21,297 bases of DNA from JAQIBY01 sp046546095 (GCA_046546095.1 JBKGYK010000057.1:1-21297), one strand, 5' to 3'; shown: positions 7,451 to 16,275, counted from the stretch's first letter. Translations and numbers: made by a program. The notes: generated by a model from the letters alone, not told the origin.

Positions 7451-8746
7451 ATGTCATTTGAAGAACTCCCAAAAATTCAGGATGCCGACTTAGAAGGCAA
7501 AGTAGTACTGGTAAGATTTGACCATAACGTAGTAAAGGAAGGCATCATACATGATCCATACCGCATTGATATGACAATTGGCACGATGTATCACATCAAC
7601 GCCAAGGGTGGTAAAATCATCATGATGACCCATGTTGGCAGACCCCGGGACAAGGAAACCGGTGAAATCACGATTGATGACGACACATCGGTACAAGCCA
7701 TTGTTGATTACCTGAACAATAAACTGCACATCAACATTAAGATACCTGAATTTGTCCCTCATGGCAAGAAAGGTTATCTGGGCATTGAAACCTCGATCAA
7801 TCATCACATCAGGGATTTACGAAATGGAGATATTGACGGCATTTATCTTCCCAATACGCGTTGGTTTGCCGGAGAGGAAGCAGGTGGTGAAGATGCAGAA
7901 CGTTTTGCTCTGCAGCTGGCAGGCCTGGCCGATGTATTTGTGAATGATGCATTTGGCTCCTGGCAACCTCATGCTTCTACAGTGGGAGTAAATAAGTTTT
8001 TACCCAATTATGCCGGCTATCTGATGCAAAAGGAAATTGCAAATCTTAACCGGATTTATAATGCAAAATCACCTTTTGTTGCTGTGGTGGCAGGAAGCAA
8101 GATGGATACAAAAATTGATTCACTGTATGCCCTGCTCGAGATTGCTGACAAGCTGGTGCTGGGCGGTGTCATATACAATGCATACCTGTGTGCCAAATAT
8201 GATATCAGCATCAAAGGTGTGAATGAGGAAAATCTGAAACTTGCCAGGGATTTTGTCAAGCATGCAGAAAAACACAAGGATAAAATTCTGGAACTTTCCT
8301 GTATTGTAGAGTCAGATACACTTGATGGCAAGAAAGAAGGCAAATACAGAAAACACAATGTGAAAGATTTGAAAGCAGGCCAGAAACTCAATTATGTACT
8401 GGATGTAGCTCCCGGCTCATTTGAAGACGAAGAAGTAAAAGATGTGTTTCTTTCAGCCAAAACAATTTTCATCAATGCCGTAATGGGATTTACACCCCAT
8501 TTCAATGACGGCACCATGGCTCTTGATCAGCTTACCGACTCCAACCCCGATGCTGTCAAGCTATATGGTGGTGGAGATACCATGCAGGAACTCAAACGTC
8601 TGCTGCCCGGCCTTTATATTGTGGCCCTTGACAATCCAAAATACTATATTTTCACCGGTGGCGGAGCTGTTTTGAAGGCAATACAGGAAGGCACTTATCA
8701 GGGCCTTGAACCTGTTAAAGCACTGATGCAAAAATACAAGAAGTGA
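7451..8746 (+). CDS. Divergent phosphoglycerate kinase family protein
   Basis: A 431-residue PGK-fold protein, clearly homologous to but far from the fused pair upstream. Retained, numbering from the chosen Met: LVRFDHN (Arg22, Asp24, Asn26), Arg38, HVGRP (His61, Arg64), NTR (Asn135, Arg137), VNDAFG, the second His of the substrate loop (His174), AGSKMDTK (Lys217, Lys221), Asn342 and GGGDT with Asp376. Lost: GTAHR has become GSWQP with one residue fewer, removing the His-Arg pair that binds 3-phosphoglycerate. WNGPMGVFE has become an INAVMGFTPHF-type loop without the nucleotide-site Glu. The segment before the NTR motif is longer than usual. The activity is uncertain: altered substrate, regulatory partner or weak PGK. 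The start at 7451 has AAGG eight bases upstream; ATG at 7433 and TTG at 7424 are alternatives. It is almost surely cotranscribed with the fusion gene. Confidence 0.85.
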   Translation: MSFEELPKIQDADLEGKVVLVRFDHNVVKEGIIHDPYRIDMTIGTMYHINAKGGKIIMMTHVGRPRDKETGEITIDDDTSVQAIVDYLNNKLHINIKIPEFVPHGKKGYLGIETSINHHIRDLRNGDIDGIYLPNTRWFAGEEAGGEDAERFALQLAGLADVFVNDAFGSWQPHASTVGVNKFLPNYAGYLMQKEIANLNRIYNAKSPFVAVVAGSKMDTKIDSLYALLEIADKLVLGGVIYNAYLCAKYDISIKGVNEENLKLARDFVKHAEKHKDKILELSCIVESDTLDGKKEGKYRKHNVKDLKAGQKLNYVLDVAPGSFEDEEVKDVFLSAKTIFINAVMGFTPHFNDGTMALDQLTDSNPDAVKLYGGGDTMQELKRLLPGLYIVALDNPKYYIFTGGGAVLKAIQEGTYQGLEPVKALMQKYKK

Positions 8747-8748
8747 TC

Positions 8749-8769
8749 TACAGCTAGAATTTTGCTGTA
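8749..8769. repeat. Small inverted repeat at a convergent gene junction
   Basis: TACAGC (8749-8754) and GCTGTA (8764-8769) flank a 9-base loop. The right arm lies inside the last codons of the TonB receptor and the loop contains its stop codon. The divergent PGK ends only 7 bases from the receptor. Without a T-run on either side it would be a poor intrinsic terminator; a role at the junction is possible but unproven. Confidence 0.25.
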
Positions 8770-11270
8770 AACTGATATGACACAGATCTGGGCGGCATCA
8801 TATTTCCCGGTCTTTGCACCAACTCTGTGTTGAACAGGTTCCTGATAACCACTGAGCTCTTGATGTTCTCATTCATCTGCCAGCCCGCATGCATATCCCA
8901 GGTGAGCACAGGCCTGTATTTGTTGTATGCATAATAATCTGTATATCCCGGCAAGACAGCATTGTTAAACATTTGTTCCCCGGAATCAGATGAAACAAAG
9001 ATATTATCCACTGCCAGTACAGGGCTGTGATAAATCATTGATACTCCTGCGGAAAAGACACTGTACTCAAGGATGACATTGCCTTTTACACTGTGTTTGT
9101 ATCTGTATTTCAGATAATCTGTTTCTCTGCTTTTTGTAGCATAAATCTCTTCCTTGTCAGCTTCATTGTCGTAAAGATTTACCGGGTTGAGATAGGTATA
9201 TCCCGCAAACAGGATGGCATCAAGCCCTCTGAATATTTCTCCGCTTGCAGAAACTGAAAAATCCATTCCTGTGATTCTAACATCCCCAACATTCATTGAC
9301 TGGAATCCAACATTATCTGCCGTTGGCATCACTGTATCCGGAAGTGGCATATATGTTTCGGTATCAAAATATCCGAAAGAAAACTCCATCATGTTGTTGT
9401 ATCTGGAATAAAAAGCCGAAATATCTGCAAAGCCTTTCCAGTCTCTGCCAATGCGAAAACCCTGGCGTCCGCCTACTTCTGCATTCCACCCTGTTTCGCT
9501 CTCCAGGCGGGGGTTCGGAAAAACATTTAACATACCGGCAAAAGCGGTTGCTGTGTATTTTTCTGCTATACTGGGAAAACGATATCCCTGCCCAAAGCTT
9601 GCCCGCAGGTTTGTGTATTCCGCAAGGCGATAATTTGCTCCCGCCCTGAAAACCGGTTTTACAGGTATTTCCATGTTTTTATTGCCTATTTTAATATCAA
9701 CCATGGATTCTGTTTGAGTTGTATCCACCCGATAATATTCACCCCTTACACCAACTGAGGTTTTCAGGTTTCCAAAATCATTGTCCACCTGCACATAAGC
9801 GGCCATATTATTGCTGAAATGATTGCCATAGAGATTGGATTCCACCTCGGCGTAGGAATTTACTCCACCGGCCGCAATTTTTGTGTAATCGCCAATATCT
9901 GTCTGATACCGGTACTCCCCGTAATATATTTCACTAATGTTATTTTTTGTGCTATCGGTAGGGATGCGATTTTGCACCCGGTAATATCTGGTCCGGATGC
10001 TGTATCTGGAGCCATTGTCTTTATAATAATAAATAAATGGGTCAATATTGAACCTGATCCCTTCATTGGGATTTGTTGCCCCTTCCATGCTCTGGAACGG
10101 ACGGATAACGATTGAATCATTCCCGCTTGTATCTGTAAGGTTTTCAGAAGACCACAGCAGGAAATCCGTTTTTTTGCCACCCATAAAGTTAGCATTGACA
10201 CCATAGGCGAGGCCGTCGATTTTTTTGCTTCGGAAGCGCATATTTGTGTTTAAACGGGTTCTTTTATTGTAATTATCTGTACGGTATCCCTCATCAACAT
10301 AGTGCTTTCCTGCCAGAACAAAATCAAAATTCCCGAACTGCTGCTGATGAGCAAAACTCAATCCTCCGAACATAGGCTTATTTACCCAGTAGAATACTTC
10401 TTCGCGCACAGGAACTGATACCTCGCACTGGTCCTCCTGATAAAAATTTTCATTGGTATAGAGTCCAGTATCCCAGGTTTTTCCATTGAGTTGTTTGACT
10501 GGATTTCCGGGTTGATTGTAAAAGCCCACATTGTAAATAATTTTTGTTTGTGTTTTTTCAGTAGGATAAGCTGTACGCAGGTTAATGACCCCATTCATGG
10601 CAGAGGATCCATACAGTACAGAAGATGCACCTTTGATTACTTCCACCTGAGATACATTTTCCACAGGCAGATAATCCCATTTTACATTGCCTGCATCGGC
10701 GGCAATGATAGGTAACTCGTCCACAAGCACAAGCACCCGGCTTCCGGCACCGTAAGACCAGCCACTTCCCCCACGTATGCTGGGTTGCTGATCATTGACA
10801 TCAACGCCGGGTATTTTATTGATGGCATCCTCCATATCATTGGTGTTTGTATTTTCAATCATTTTGGGCTTGACAACTTCCATAGAAACTGTCACTTCCG
10901 AAAGCTTCTGCTCATATTTGGAGGCACTCACTACAACTTCTTCGATGATTTCTGCTTTCTCCCGGAGGATGACATTTTCAACAATGGTATCGTTTTCTGC
11001 AATTGTGATGTTTTTTTCCAGGGTATTGTATCCCACGTACTTGTATTTCACAAGATAATCACCGGGCTTCAGCTCGAAGCTAAAATCCCCGTCAAAGTCT
11101 GTGATTCCTCCATCTGTGAAATCCGTGTCATCCTGCTCAATCATCACATTGACACCATAAAGCGGTTCATTTTCAGAGTCTGTAACACATCCCCGGAACC
11201 AACCCGTTTGTGCCGAGACATTGGTCATCCCCAGACAAACTGATATTGTCAGAAAAAGTAGCTTTTGCAT
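8754..11270 (-). CDS. TonB-dependent outer-membrane receptor
   Basis: An 838-residue outer-membrane active transporter powered by TonB-ExbBD. A signal peptide (about 1-20, ending VSA-Q) is followed by a carboxypeptidase-regulatory-like beta domain (about 25-103, GDYLVKYKYVGYNTL), common in Bacteroidota receptors. A plug domain comes next (about 115-232), with IRGGSGWSYGAGSRVLVLVD, QVEVIKGASSVLYGSSAMNG and VINLRT. The rest is a 22-strand barrel ending in the aromatic strand SVSYQFTAKF. Length is normal. No SusD partner is adjacent, so import of a metal chelate, vitamin or other small ligand is likelier than glycan import; the ligand cannot be read from the sequence. I chose the ATG at 11270 because an upstream frame-opening ATG at 11297 falls within the apparent promoter and would precede the signal peptide. 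It stands alone behind a terminator and its own promoter. Confidence 0.88.
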   Translation of the reverse strand: MQKLLFLTISVCLGMTNVSAQTGWFRGCVTDSENEPLYGVNVMIEQDDTDFTDGGITDFDGDFSFELKPGDYLVKYKYVGYNTLEKNITIAENDTIVENVILREKAEIIEEVVVSASKYEQKLSEVTVSMEVVKPKMIENTNTNDMEDAINKIPGVDVNDQQPSIRGGSGWSYGAGSRVLVLVDELPIIAADAGNVKWDYLPVENVSQVEVIKGASSVLYGSSAMNGVINLRTAYPTEKTQTKIIYNVGFYNQPGNPVKQLNGKTWDTGLYTNENFYQEDQCEVSVPVREEVFYWVNKPMFGGLSFAHQQQFGNFDFVLAGKHYVDEGYRTDNYNKRTRLNTNMRFRSKKIDGLAYGVNANFMGGKKTDFLLWSSENLTDTSGNDSIVIRPFQSMEGATNPNEGIRFNIDPFIYYYKDNGSRYSIRTRYYRVQNRIPTDSTKNNISEIYYGEYRYQTDIGDYTKIAAGGVNSYAEVESNLYGNHFSNNMAAYVQVDNDFGNLKTSVGVRGEYYRVDTTQTESMVDIKIGNKNMEIPVKPVFRAGANYRLAEYTNLRASFGQGYRFPSIAEKYTATAFAGMLNVFPNPRLESETGWNAEVGGRQGFRIGRDWKGFADISAFYSRYNNMMEFSFGYFDTETYMPLPDTVMPTADNVGFQSMNVGDVRITGMDFSVSASGEIFRGLDAILFAGYTYLNPVNLYDNEADKEEIYATKSRETDYLKYRYKHSVKGNVILEYSVFSAGVSMIYHSPVLAVDNIFVSSDSGEQMFNNAVLPGYTDYYAYNKYRPVLTWDMHAGWQMNENIKSSVVIRNLFNTELVQRPGNMMPPRSVSYQFTAKF

Positions 11271-11294
11271 AATCCCCGTCCATTGATTACAAAA

Positions 11295-11324
11295 CAAATG
11301 TAATAATATTTTTTATCTGTAAAA
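11295..11324 (-). promoter_or_regulatory. Promoter of the TonB receptor gene
   Basis: Read on the minus strand, TACATTTG (11302-11295) is a perfect TAnnTTTG -7 element. A T-run (11325-11321) stands about 18 bases upstream as a weak -33 box. Transcription would start near 11288, giving a short leader to the ATG at 11270. Confidence 0.5.
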
Positions 11325-11351
11325 ACTGCCGCAGGTAATGGTAATGAAGCA

Positions 11352-11380
11352 CAAAAGACCGGCATATTACCGGTCTTTTG
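11352..11380 (-). terminator. Intrinsic terminator after the giant secreted-protein gene
   Basis: CAAAAGACCGG and CCGGTCTTTTG form a perfect 11-bp stem with a 7-base loop (11363-11369). It sits 24 bases past the stop of the giant secreted-protein gene. The stem runs from an A-tract to a T-tract, so on the minus strand it gives a GC core followed by U-rich RNA. A further TGAAG/CTTCA pair (11345-11349, 11383-11387) extends it after a small internal loop. It separates the giant gene from the TonB receptor. Confidence 0.75.
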
Positions 11381-11403
11381 ATCTTCATATATGGATTTGG
11401 TTT

Positions 11404-14400
11404 TTAACGCATCAGGGTAACTTTCCCTGTTCGCTCATAGACATTTCCGTAATAATCTTCAAATTCAAGCATCCAGGTATAAACACCTTCCGGGCATTCC
11501 TGTTTGTTCATTGTCCCATCCCATCCATCCTCGTGATTATCAGACACAAAAACTTTTTCACCCCATCGGTTAAAAACTTCCAGGTGATAAGATTCAAGAT
11601 CAATTCCTGAAACGACAATGCCAAATTCCTCATTCACATCATCATAGTTGGGTGAGAATCCGGTAGGTGCAAATACCAACAACTCCCCTGCCACAGTCAG
11701 TTCAACCCTGGCAGTATCCTTACAACCAAAGAGTGATTCAGTGGCAAGCTGCACATTATATCTGCCGGGCTGGCTATAGGAATGCTGTGGATTTTCCTGT
11801 TCAGATAGCGTTCCGTCGGCAAAGTCCCAGTGATAAAAATAACCACCGTCCGTATAATTTGTAAAAGTAACCAGAGGACTGTTGAGCGAAACATTGATCT
11901 TTGATGGTTCAAACTCTGCAACTGGTCGTGGATGTACAGTTATGGCCACATTATCATTGTTACGGCATCCCTCGGCTGAGGTTACCAGAAGGTTGACATG
12001 ATATGTAGTGGCATTATAGAATGTGTGAACCGGCTGTTTGTCAAATGAGAGGTTTTCCACGTCACCATCATCAAAATTCCAGCGGTATTCCTGGCCAATA
12101 TCCGGGCTACCTTCATTAAAATGTACGGTAAGTGGCTGACAACCTTCGGTTACATCAGCATTGATTGCTACCGGTGGCAACTCCAGGGTTTCGACAGGAT
12201 ATTCAACATAAACACTGTCAAAGTGACAAGCATCCCAGGCTGTGAAGGCAAATACAGAGTCTGTTTCCGGTGTTACAACAATTTCAGAACCTTCAATCAG
12301 GCTGTCATTCATGTATACTTCATATGGCCAGCCACCGCCTCCTCTTAGGTTCATGCTGAATGTCACCTCATCTCCCGGACATACCGTATCGCGGTTTGCA
12401 TGAACATCAAATTCCAGAGAGTCCAGCACAGTAACCGTAAAGTAAGATGTATCACTGATACAGCCTGTAGCATCCAAAACAAATGCTCCGTATTCTGTTG
12501 TTTCCTGCGGATATACTTCAATAGGATTCCCCATCATCCCGTGATGTGTCCAGAATACGTCATAGGGTGGCACACCACCGGTAATCATATTGAAGCCAAT
12601 GGTATCTGTCTGACCGTAACATATGGTTGGGTCGTCAAGTGCCACAGTGGTGATGGGTTCCGGTTGCCTGACCGTATCAGAAATCACAAAATGACAATAA
12701 TGATCGTCGGTAACAGTGACGGTATATATACCTGCCGGAACATTCTGCAAATCTTCTTCCCAGGAGCCGTTTGACCAGCTATAGTGATAGGGTGGAGTTC
12801 CGCCGGAGGCGGTGATTTCTACAGATCCGTCAGAATATCCACCGCATGAAGCATCGGTGGCCGTGATGGAAGCCGACAAGGGAGCATCCGGCTCAATGAT
12901 TTCTACTGTATCGTAAGCCAGGCAATCGTGGTTATCTGTAATGCTTACAGCATAGGTACCCGGATCCAGGGTATCAATGCTCTGTCCGATTTCACCATTG
13001 GACCAGTGATAATAATAAGGTTCTGTTCCTCCGTAGACGTTGACTTCAGCCCAGCCATTGCCTTCCCCGTAGCATCTGACATCTTCATGTTCAATTTCTG
13101 CTGTCAGTGGCAGGTCGGGTTCATCTATCTGTACATATGCGTATGTCTGGCAATTGTTTTGGTCGGTGATGGTAACAATATATATTCCGGCTTCTACATC
13201 TTCAAGGTCTTCAATACCGTCACCATTATTCCATTGATAATCATATGGTGGTGTTCCACCTGTCACGCTTAGATCAATGCTGCCATTTTCAAATCCATGA
13301 CATGATACATCTTCAGCCTGTATATTGGCAACCACAGGTTCGGGTTCAATTACCACCATAGTATGTGAGAGGTCACAGCCGTTGGCATCTGTAATGGTAA
13401 TGGTGTAATTTCCGGCCGGAATATTCATCAAATCTTCTGTCAGCATACCATTGTCCCATTCGTAGTAATAGGGTGGTGTTCCGCCGGCAGCAGTAACATC
13501 CAGGGCGCCATCATAACCACCATGACAGGAAACATTTGTAAATTCATAAGACATGCTTAGTGGCTCATCCGGTTCATCGATAAATACAGAATCTTCATGC
13601 AGGCACCCCACAGAATCTGTAATGGTAAGATAATGCCAACCGGCATACACATTCTCCACATTTTGCTGATCAACGCCAGGCGGATCCCAGTAATATCCGT
13701 GCGGCAGGGCACCCCCACCGGATTCAGCATACAGGTTGCCGGTAGCTTCTCCATGACAAAGTACATCATCCCCGTCGGTTTCAGACCAAATCGGTGGATA
13801 AAGGTGCGTCACATTCAGTTCGGAGGTGACTTCGCATCCGTACACATCAGAAACTGTAACAAAGTAATATCCTGCAGGTACGTAAATACTGTCGACTGGG
13901 TCCATATGTGTATTTACTACTCCGGTAGAATATTCAAAGGTGTATGGCCCTGTTGAGTTGAGAGCTGTTACCGTAATAACTCCGGTAGTATCACCGAAGC
14001 AGAGAATATCATTGCCCTCAATTTCCATATCAAGTTCAGGCAGAGGAATGATATTGACTTCATCCTGAATGGAATCATCATCTTCATAGAAGCCTGCCAT
14101 CTCCCAGGTTTCATCAAACCAGTTGATGGGGATATGCCCCAGTGGCACCGAGCCTTCCAGCAAAGGTCCGATTTCAAAGGGTCCGATAGAAATATCTTTT
14201 GCACCGTTTTTTGCTGTATCCACATAAACATATTCATCTTTTGCCAGGTAATCTGACAAATCAACCTCAGGCACATGATAGCCCGGGGCACTGGCTTCAA
14301 GGTATTGTGTTTCTCCTGTTTCCGGGTCTTCATAAGTAACGGGGAGGTAGAATGGAGGTATTTCATTGGACTTGAAAGGTGTTTCCAGCACAATTTCTAT

Positions 14401-15702
14401 GGAGGCCCAGACTACGGAATAAAGGAAGTCGAAAGCCAGGGAATCCCAGGTATGATTGGTAAAAGTCGGTGTAATATCATATTCTACACTGATGTCCATA
14501 GAGTCCCAGTCGTGACAGGGATAGGTCACATTCAGGTCATTGTTAACTTCAAAAGTAATGTCGGAAGCATCTCCGGCATCCACTATATTATCGCCATCGT
14601 TGGGATCTGTAACTGTATATGGCATACTGATCGGAAATCCAAGTGTTGTCCAGATGGTTGGACAAAAATCAAATTCCTGTGTCATCCAGCTGTTCATATC
14701 AAAAGAAATCTGAAGGATATAATAATCAATGATTGCTGATACAGGACCTACATCATAGTTTATGGTTCCTCCTTCAATAATATCAATCACCTGGGAAATT
14801 GCCGGTCCGGTAGGAGGTGGAATCACATTTGCGATGGCACTCAGGAATGTCAGAACGTTCAGATTGAAGTGTATCCAATTATCCTGCCCATAGGCATGCA
14901 GACACTGGGTTTCCGGGTCGAGCCAGTCAGTCGTTTCCACATAGGGCAAATCTATTTCTCCGGTCAGGCCGATGCCAAACCAGTCCGGTATAATAACAGG
15001 TAGTATGTCATCATCGCAAAATGCCGGGAGACCGGTAACCGGATCGATACAAGGATATACCACTTCTCCTGTTTCACCATTAAGATAAAATATAGCAATG
15101 GAGTCATGCGGGAGGGGTTCGCCTGGTACCGGTTCAGATGGAATGTTAAAGGAAGGAATCAGTGGTATGGTTGTTGTTCCAAAGAGTTCTACCACCAGGT
15201 CCATATGCATTCCCAGGCCAAACTCCAGATCCAGTGCAATGACCCCTGCCTCGGGAAAGTGTGTTTCAAGATAATAATCATCCTGCACATCATACCAGGT
15301 ATTGATGGTAACAGTTTCACCGTGGTCGAAGCTGTAATCATCAGGAAAATCAAGTGTAATTTCTACCGGATAATTGATATCAATCCATCCCAGAGTAAAG
15401 CCATGGATACTAAAAGTTGATCTGAATACACCCCAAAAGCCATAGTCCAGGCCCATACCAAAGGTTTCGCCGAAGATTTCTGTATAAGATCCGATATGAT
15501 CCGACTCGTTCCATTCAAGATTGAAGATATCATAGTCAAAATCGAGGCTGAATGCATCACCGGGCCCCCACATATCCTGGTCTTCGGTTTCGTAATTAAT
15601 GTTATGTATAAGCACATTATCCGGGTTCTGTGAAAATACGGCAAATGGCAGCATCAGCAAAAAGCTGCAGGCAATCAGGCTGACAAATTTTGGTTTTTTC
15701 AT
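11404..15702 (-). CDS. Giant secreted SprB-repeat/PKD protein with T9SS gliding-type C-terminal domain
   Basis: A 1432-residue surface or secreted protein. A signal peptide (about 1-25, ending FSQ) leads into an acidic beta-rich region (about 26-555) that I do not recognise. Six SprB-type repeats follow (about 564-1015; each begins near a Cys-x-Gly motif, carries GGTPPYxYxWxNG and ends TVTITDxxGC). Next come two Ig-like segments (about 1020-1175), two PKD domains (about 1177-1258 and 1260-1340, RWNFDDGD and YHWDFADG), and a gliding-motility-associated C-terminal domain (about 1342-1432) with FSPNYDDVNEEF, VFNRWGEKVF, GWDGT and GVYTW. That last domain is the type B signal for type IX secretion, so the protein probably crosses the outer membrane and stays on the surface or is shed. 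SprB repeats suggest adhesion or gliding. The ATG at 15702 is preceded by a strong Shine-Dalgarno; GTG at 15711 is an alternative. Confidence 0.87.
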   Translation of the reverse strand: MKKPKFVSLIACSFLLMLPFAVFSQNPDNVLIHNINYETEDQDMWGPGDAFSLDFDYDIFNLEWNESDHIGSYTEIFGETFGMGLDYGFWGVFRSTFSIHGFTLGWIDINYPVEITLDFPDDYSFDHGETVTINTWYDVQDDYYLETHFPEAGVIALDLEFGLGMHMDLVVELFGTTTIPLIPSFNIPSEPVPGEPLPHDSIAIFYLNGETGEVVYPCIDPVTGLPAFCDDDILPVIIPDWFGIGLTGEIDLPYVETTDWLDPETQCLHAYGQDNWIHFNLNVLTFLSAIANVIPPPTGPAISQVIDIIEGGTINYDVGPVSAIIDYYILQISFDMNSWMTQEFDFCPTIWTTLGFPISMPYTVTDPNDGDNIVDAGDASDITFEVNNDLNVTYPCHDWDSMDISVEYDITPTFTNHTWDSLAFDFLYSVVWASIEIVLETPFKSNEIPPFYLPVTYEDPETGETQYLEASAPGYHVPEVDLSDYLAKDEYVYVDTAKNGAKDISIGPFEIGPLLEGSVPLGHIPINWFDETWEMAGFYEDDDSIQDEVNIIPLPELDMEIEGNDILCFGDTTGVITVTALNSTGPYTFEYSTGVVNTHMDPVDSIYVPAGYYFVTVSDVYGCEVTSELNVTHLYPPIWSETDGDDVLCHGEATGNLYAESGGGALPHGYYWDPPGVDQQNVENVYAGWHYLTITDSVGCLHEDSVFIDEPDEPLSMSYEFTNVSCHGGYDGALDVTAAGGTPPYYYEWDNGMLTEDLMNIPAGNYTITITDANGCDLSHTMVVIEPEPVVANIQAEDVSCHGFENGSIDLSVTGGTPPYDYQWNNGDGIEDLEDVEAGIYIVTITDQNNCQTYAYVQIDEPDLPLTAEIEHEDVRCYGEGNGWAEVNVYGGTEPYYYHWSNGEIGQSIDTLDPGTYAVSITDNHDCLAYDTVEIIEPDAPLSASITATDASCGGYSDGSVEITASGGTPPYHYSWSNGSWEEDLQNVPAGIYTVTVTDDHYCHFVISDTVRQPEPITTVALDDPTICYGQTDTIGFNMITGGVPPYDVFWTHHGMMGNPIEVYPQETTEYGAFVLDATGCISDTSYFTVTVLDSLEFDVHANRDTVCPGDEVTFSMNLRGGGGWPYEVYMNDSLIEGSEIVVTPETDSVFAFTAWDACHFDSVYVEYPVETLELPPVAINADVTEGCQPLTVHFNEGSPDIGQEYRWNFDDGDVENLSFDKQPVHTFYNATTYHVNLLVTSAEGCRNNDNVAITVHPRPVAEFEPSKINVSLNSPLVTFTNYTDGGYFYHWDFADGTLSEQENPQHSYSQPGRYNVQLATESLFGCKDTARVELTVAGELLVFAPTGFSPNYDDVNEEFGIVVSGIDLESYHLEVFNRWGEKVFVSDNHEDGWDGTMNKQECPEGVYTWMLEFEDYYGNVYERTGKVTLMR
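12660..14013 (-). repeat. Six SprB-type coding repeats
   Basis: Within the giant gene, six modules begin near 14013, 13770, 13536, 13314, 13086 and 12858, with periods of 81, 78, 74, 76 and 76 codons. Each encodes a Cys-containing start (such as DVSCHG, DVRCYG, DASCGG), a central GGTPPY or like motif and a closing TITD or TVTD. They are diverged at the protein and DNA levels, so this is an old coding array and not a recent tandem duplication. Confidence 0.85.
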
Positions 15703-15717
15703 ATCAATCACCTCTCT
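15703..15717 (-). promoter_or_regulatory. Strong Shine-Dalgarno overlapping the upstream stop codon
   Basis: On the minus strand AGAGAGGTGAT (15717-15707) lies just before the ATG at 15702 and closely matches the anti-Shine-Dalgarno complement. The stop TGA of the upstream gene (15710-15708) is inside it. This favours the ATG over the overlapping GTG and implies translational coupling. Other starts in this window lack such a site, as is usual in Bacteroidota. Confidence 0.7.
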
Positions 15718-16256
15718 ATTATATCAGCAGACAACAGACTGCTCATAATTGGTTTCAGTACAGTTTTTTTTAGACTTGCCGGATAATTTGCATTCAACCA
15801 GATGGTATAATTGTAATTTCCGGCAAACATCATTTTTCTTTCAAACTCCACCCCCTTTGCTTCAAAACTGAGGGTATATATGACGCCACTCAATCCGGAA
15901 CTCAATTCCACTTCTTTTCTGTCAATAAATTTCACCCCCTGGCTTTCAAAATGCTCTTTGGTCATCACCTTATCAATCACCGGCCAGCTTGTTCCATCCA
16001 CATCTTTCACCTGTATACTTGCGCTGGTGCCGGGATGCAGATATCCAGGAATATCCTTTGCAAAGATAAAATGCTCTGGGGGAATGATGGCAATGCGCGT
16101 ATTATCCACACTATCAAATAGACTTTTATCATAGGGTTTTTCCTTTATGTCCTTCAGGTAATAATCACCTATATCAGGAGCGCTGTCTGTGGTATTCTGA
16201 CCGAACACCACCACAGATAGAAAGACAAATAATCCGCTGACTACAAGTTTTTTCAT
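15708..16256 (-). CDS. Small secreted DcrB/PsbP-like protein
   Basis: 182 residues. An N-terminal signal peptide (about 1-20, KK then a hydrophobic run ending VFGQ) predicts export to the periplasm or beyond; there is no lipobox Cys. The mature part has an IPPEHF segment (58-63), central beta strands (SASIQVKDV, 78-86) and the pattern MTKEHFESQGVKFID (98-112) then GVIYTLSFEAKGVEFERKM (124-142). This order is like the DcrB/PsbP-type fold found in many small exported proteins; I hold this loosely because it is by eye. It starts at ATG 16256; the frame is open farther upstream, but the signal peptide fits 16256. Its stop overlaps the ribosome-binding site of the giant T9SS gene, so the two are made together. 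Confidence 0.65.
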   Translation of the reverse strand: MKKLVVSGLFVFLSVVVFGQNTTDSAPDIGDYYLKDIKEKPYDKSLFDSVDNTRIAIIPPEHFIFAKDIPGYLHPGTSASIQVKDVDGTSWPVIDKVMTKEHFESQGVKFIDRKEVELSSGLSGVIYTLSFEAKGVEFERKMMFAGNYNYTIWLNANYPASLKKTVLKPIMSSLLSADIIER

Positions 16257-16275
16257 ATGTATTATCCCCAATGCA

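Noticed and set aside
12660..14013. Regularly spaced repeats as a CRISPR-like array
   Set aside because: The period of about 230 bases and the diverged coding sequence match SprB protein repeats in an open frame, not short identical repeats with spacers.
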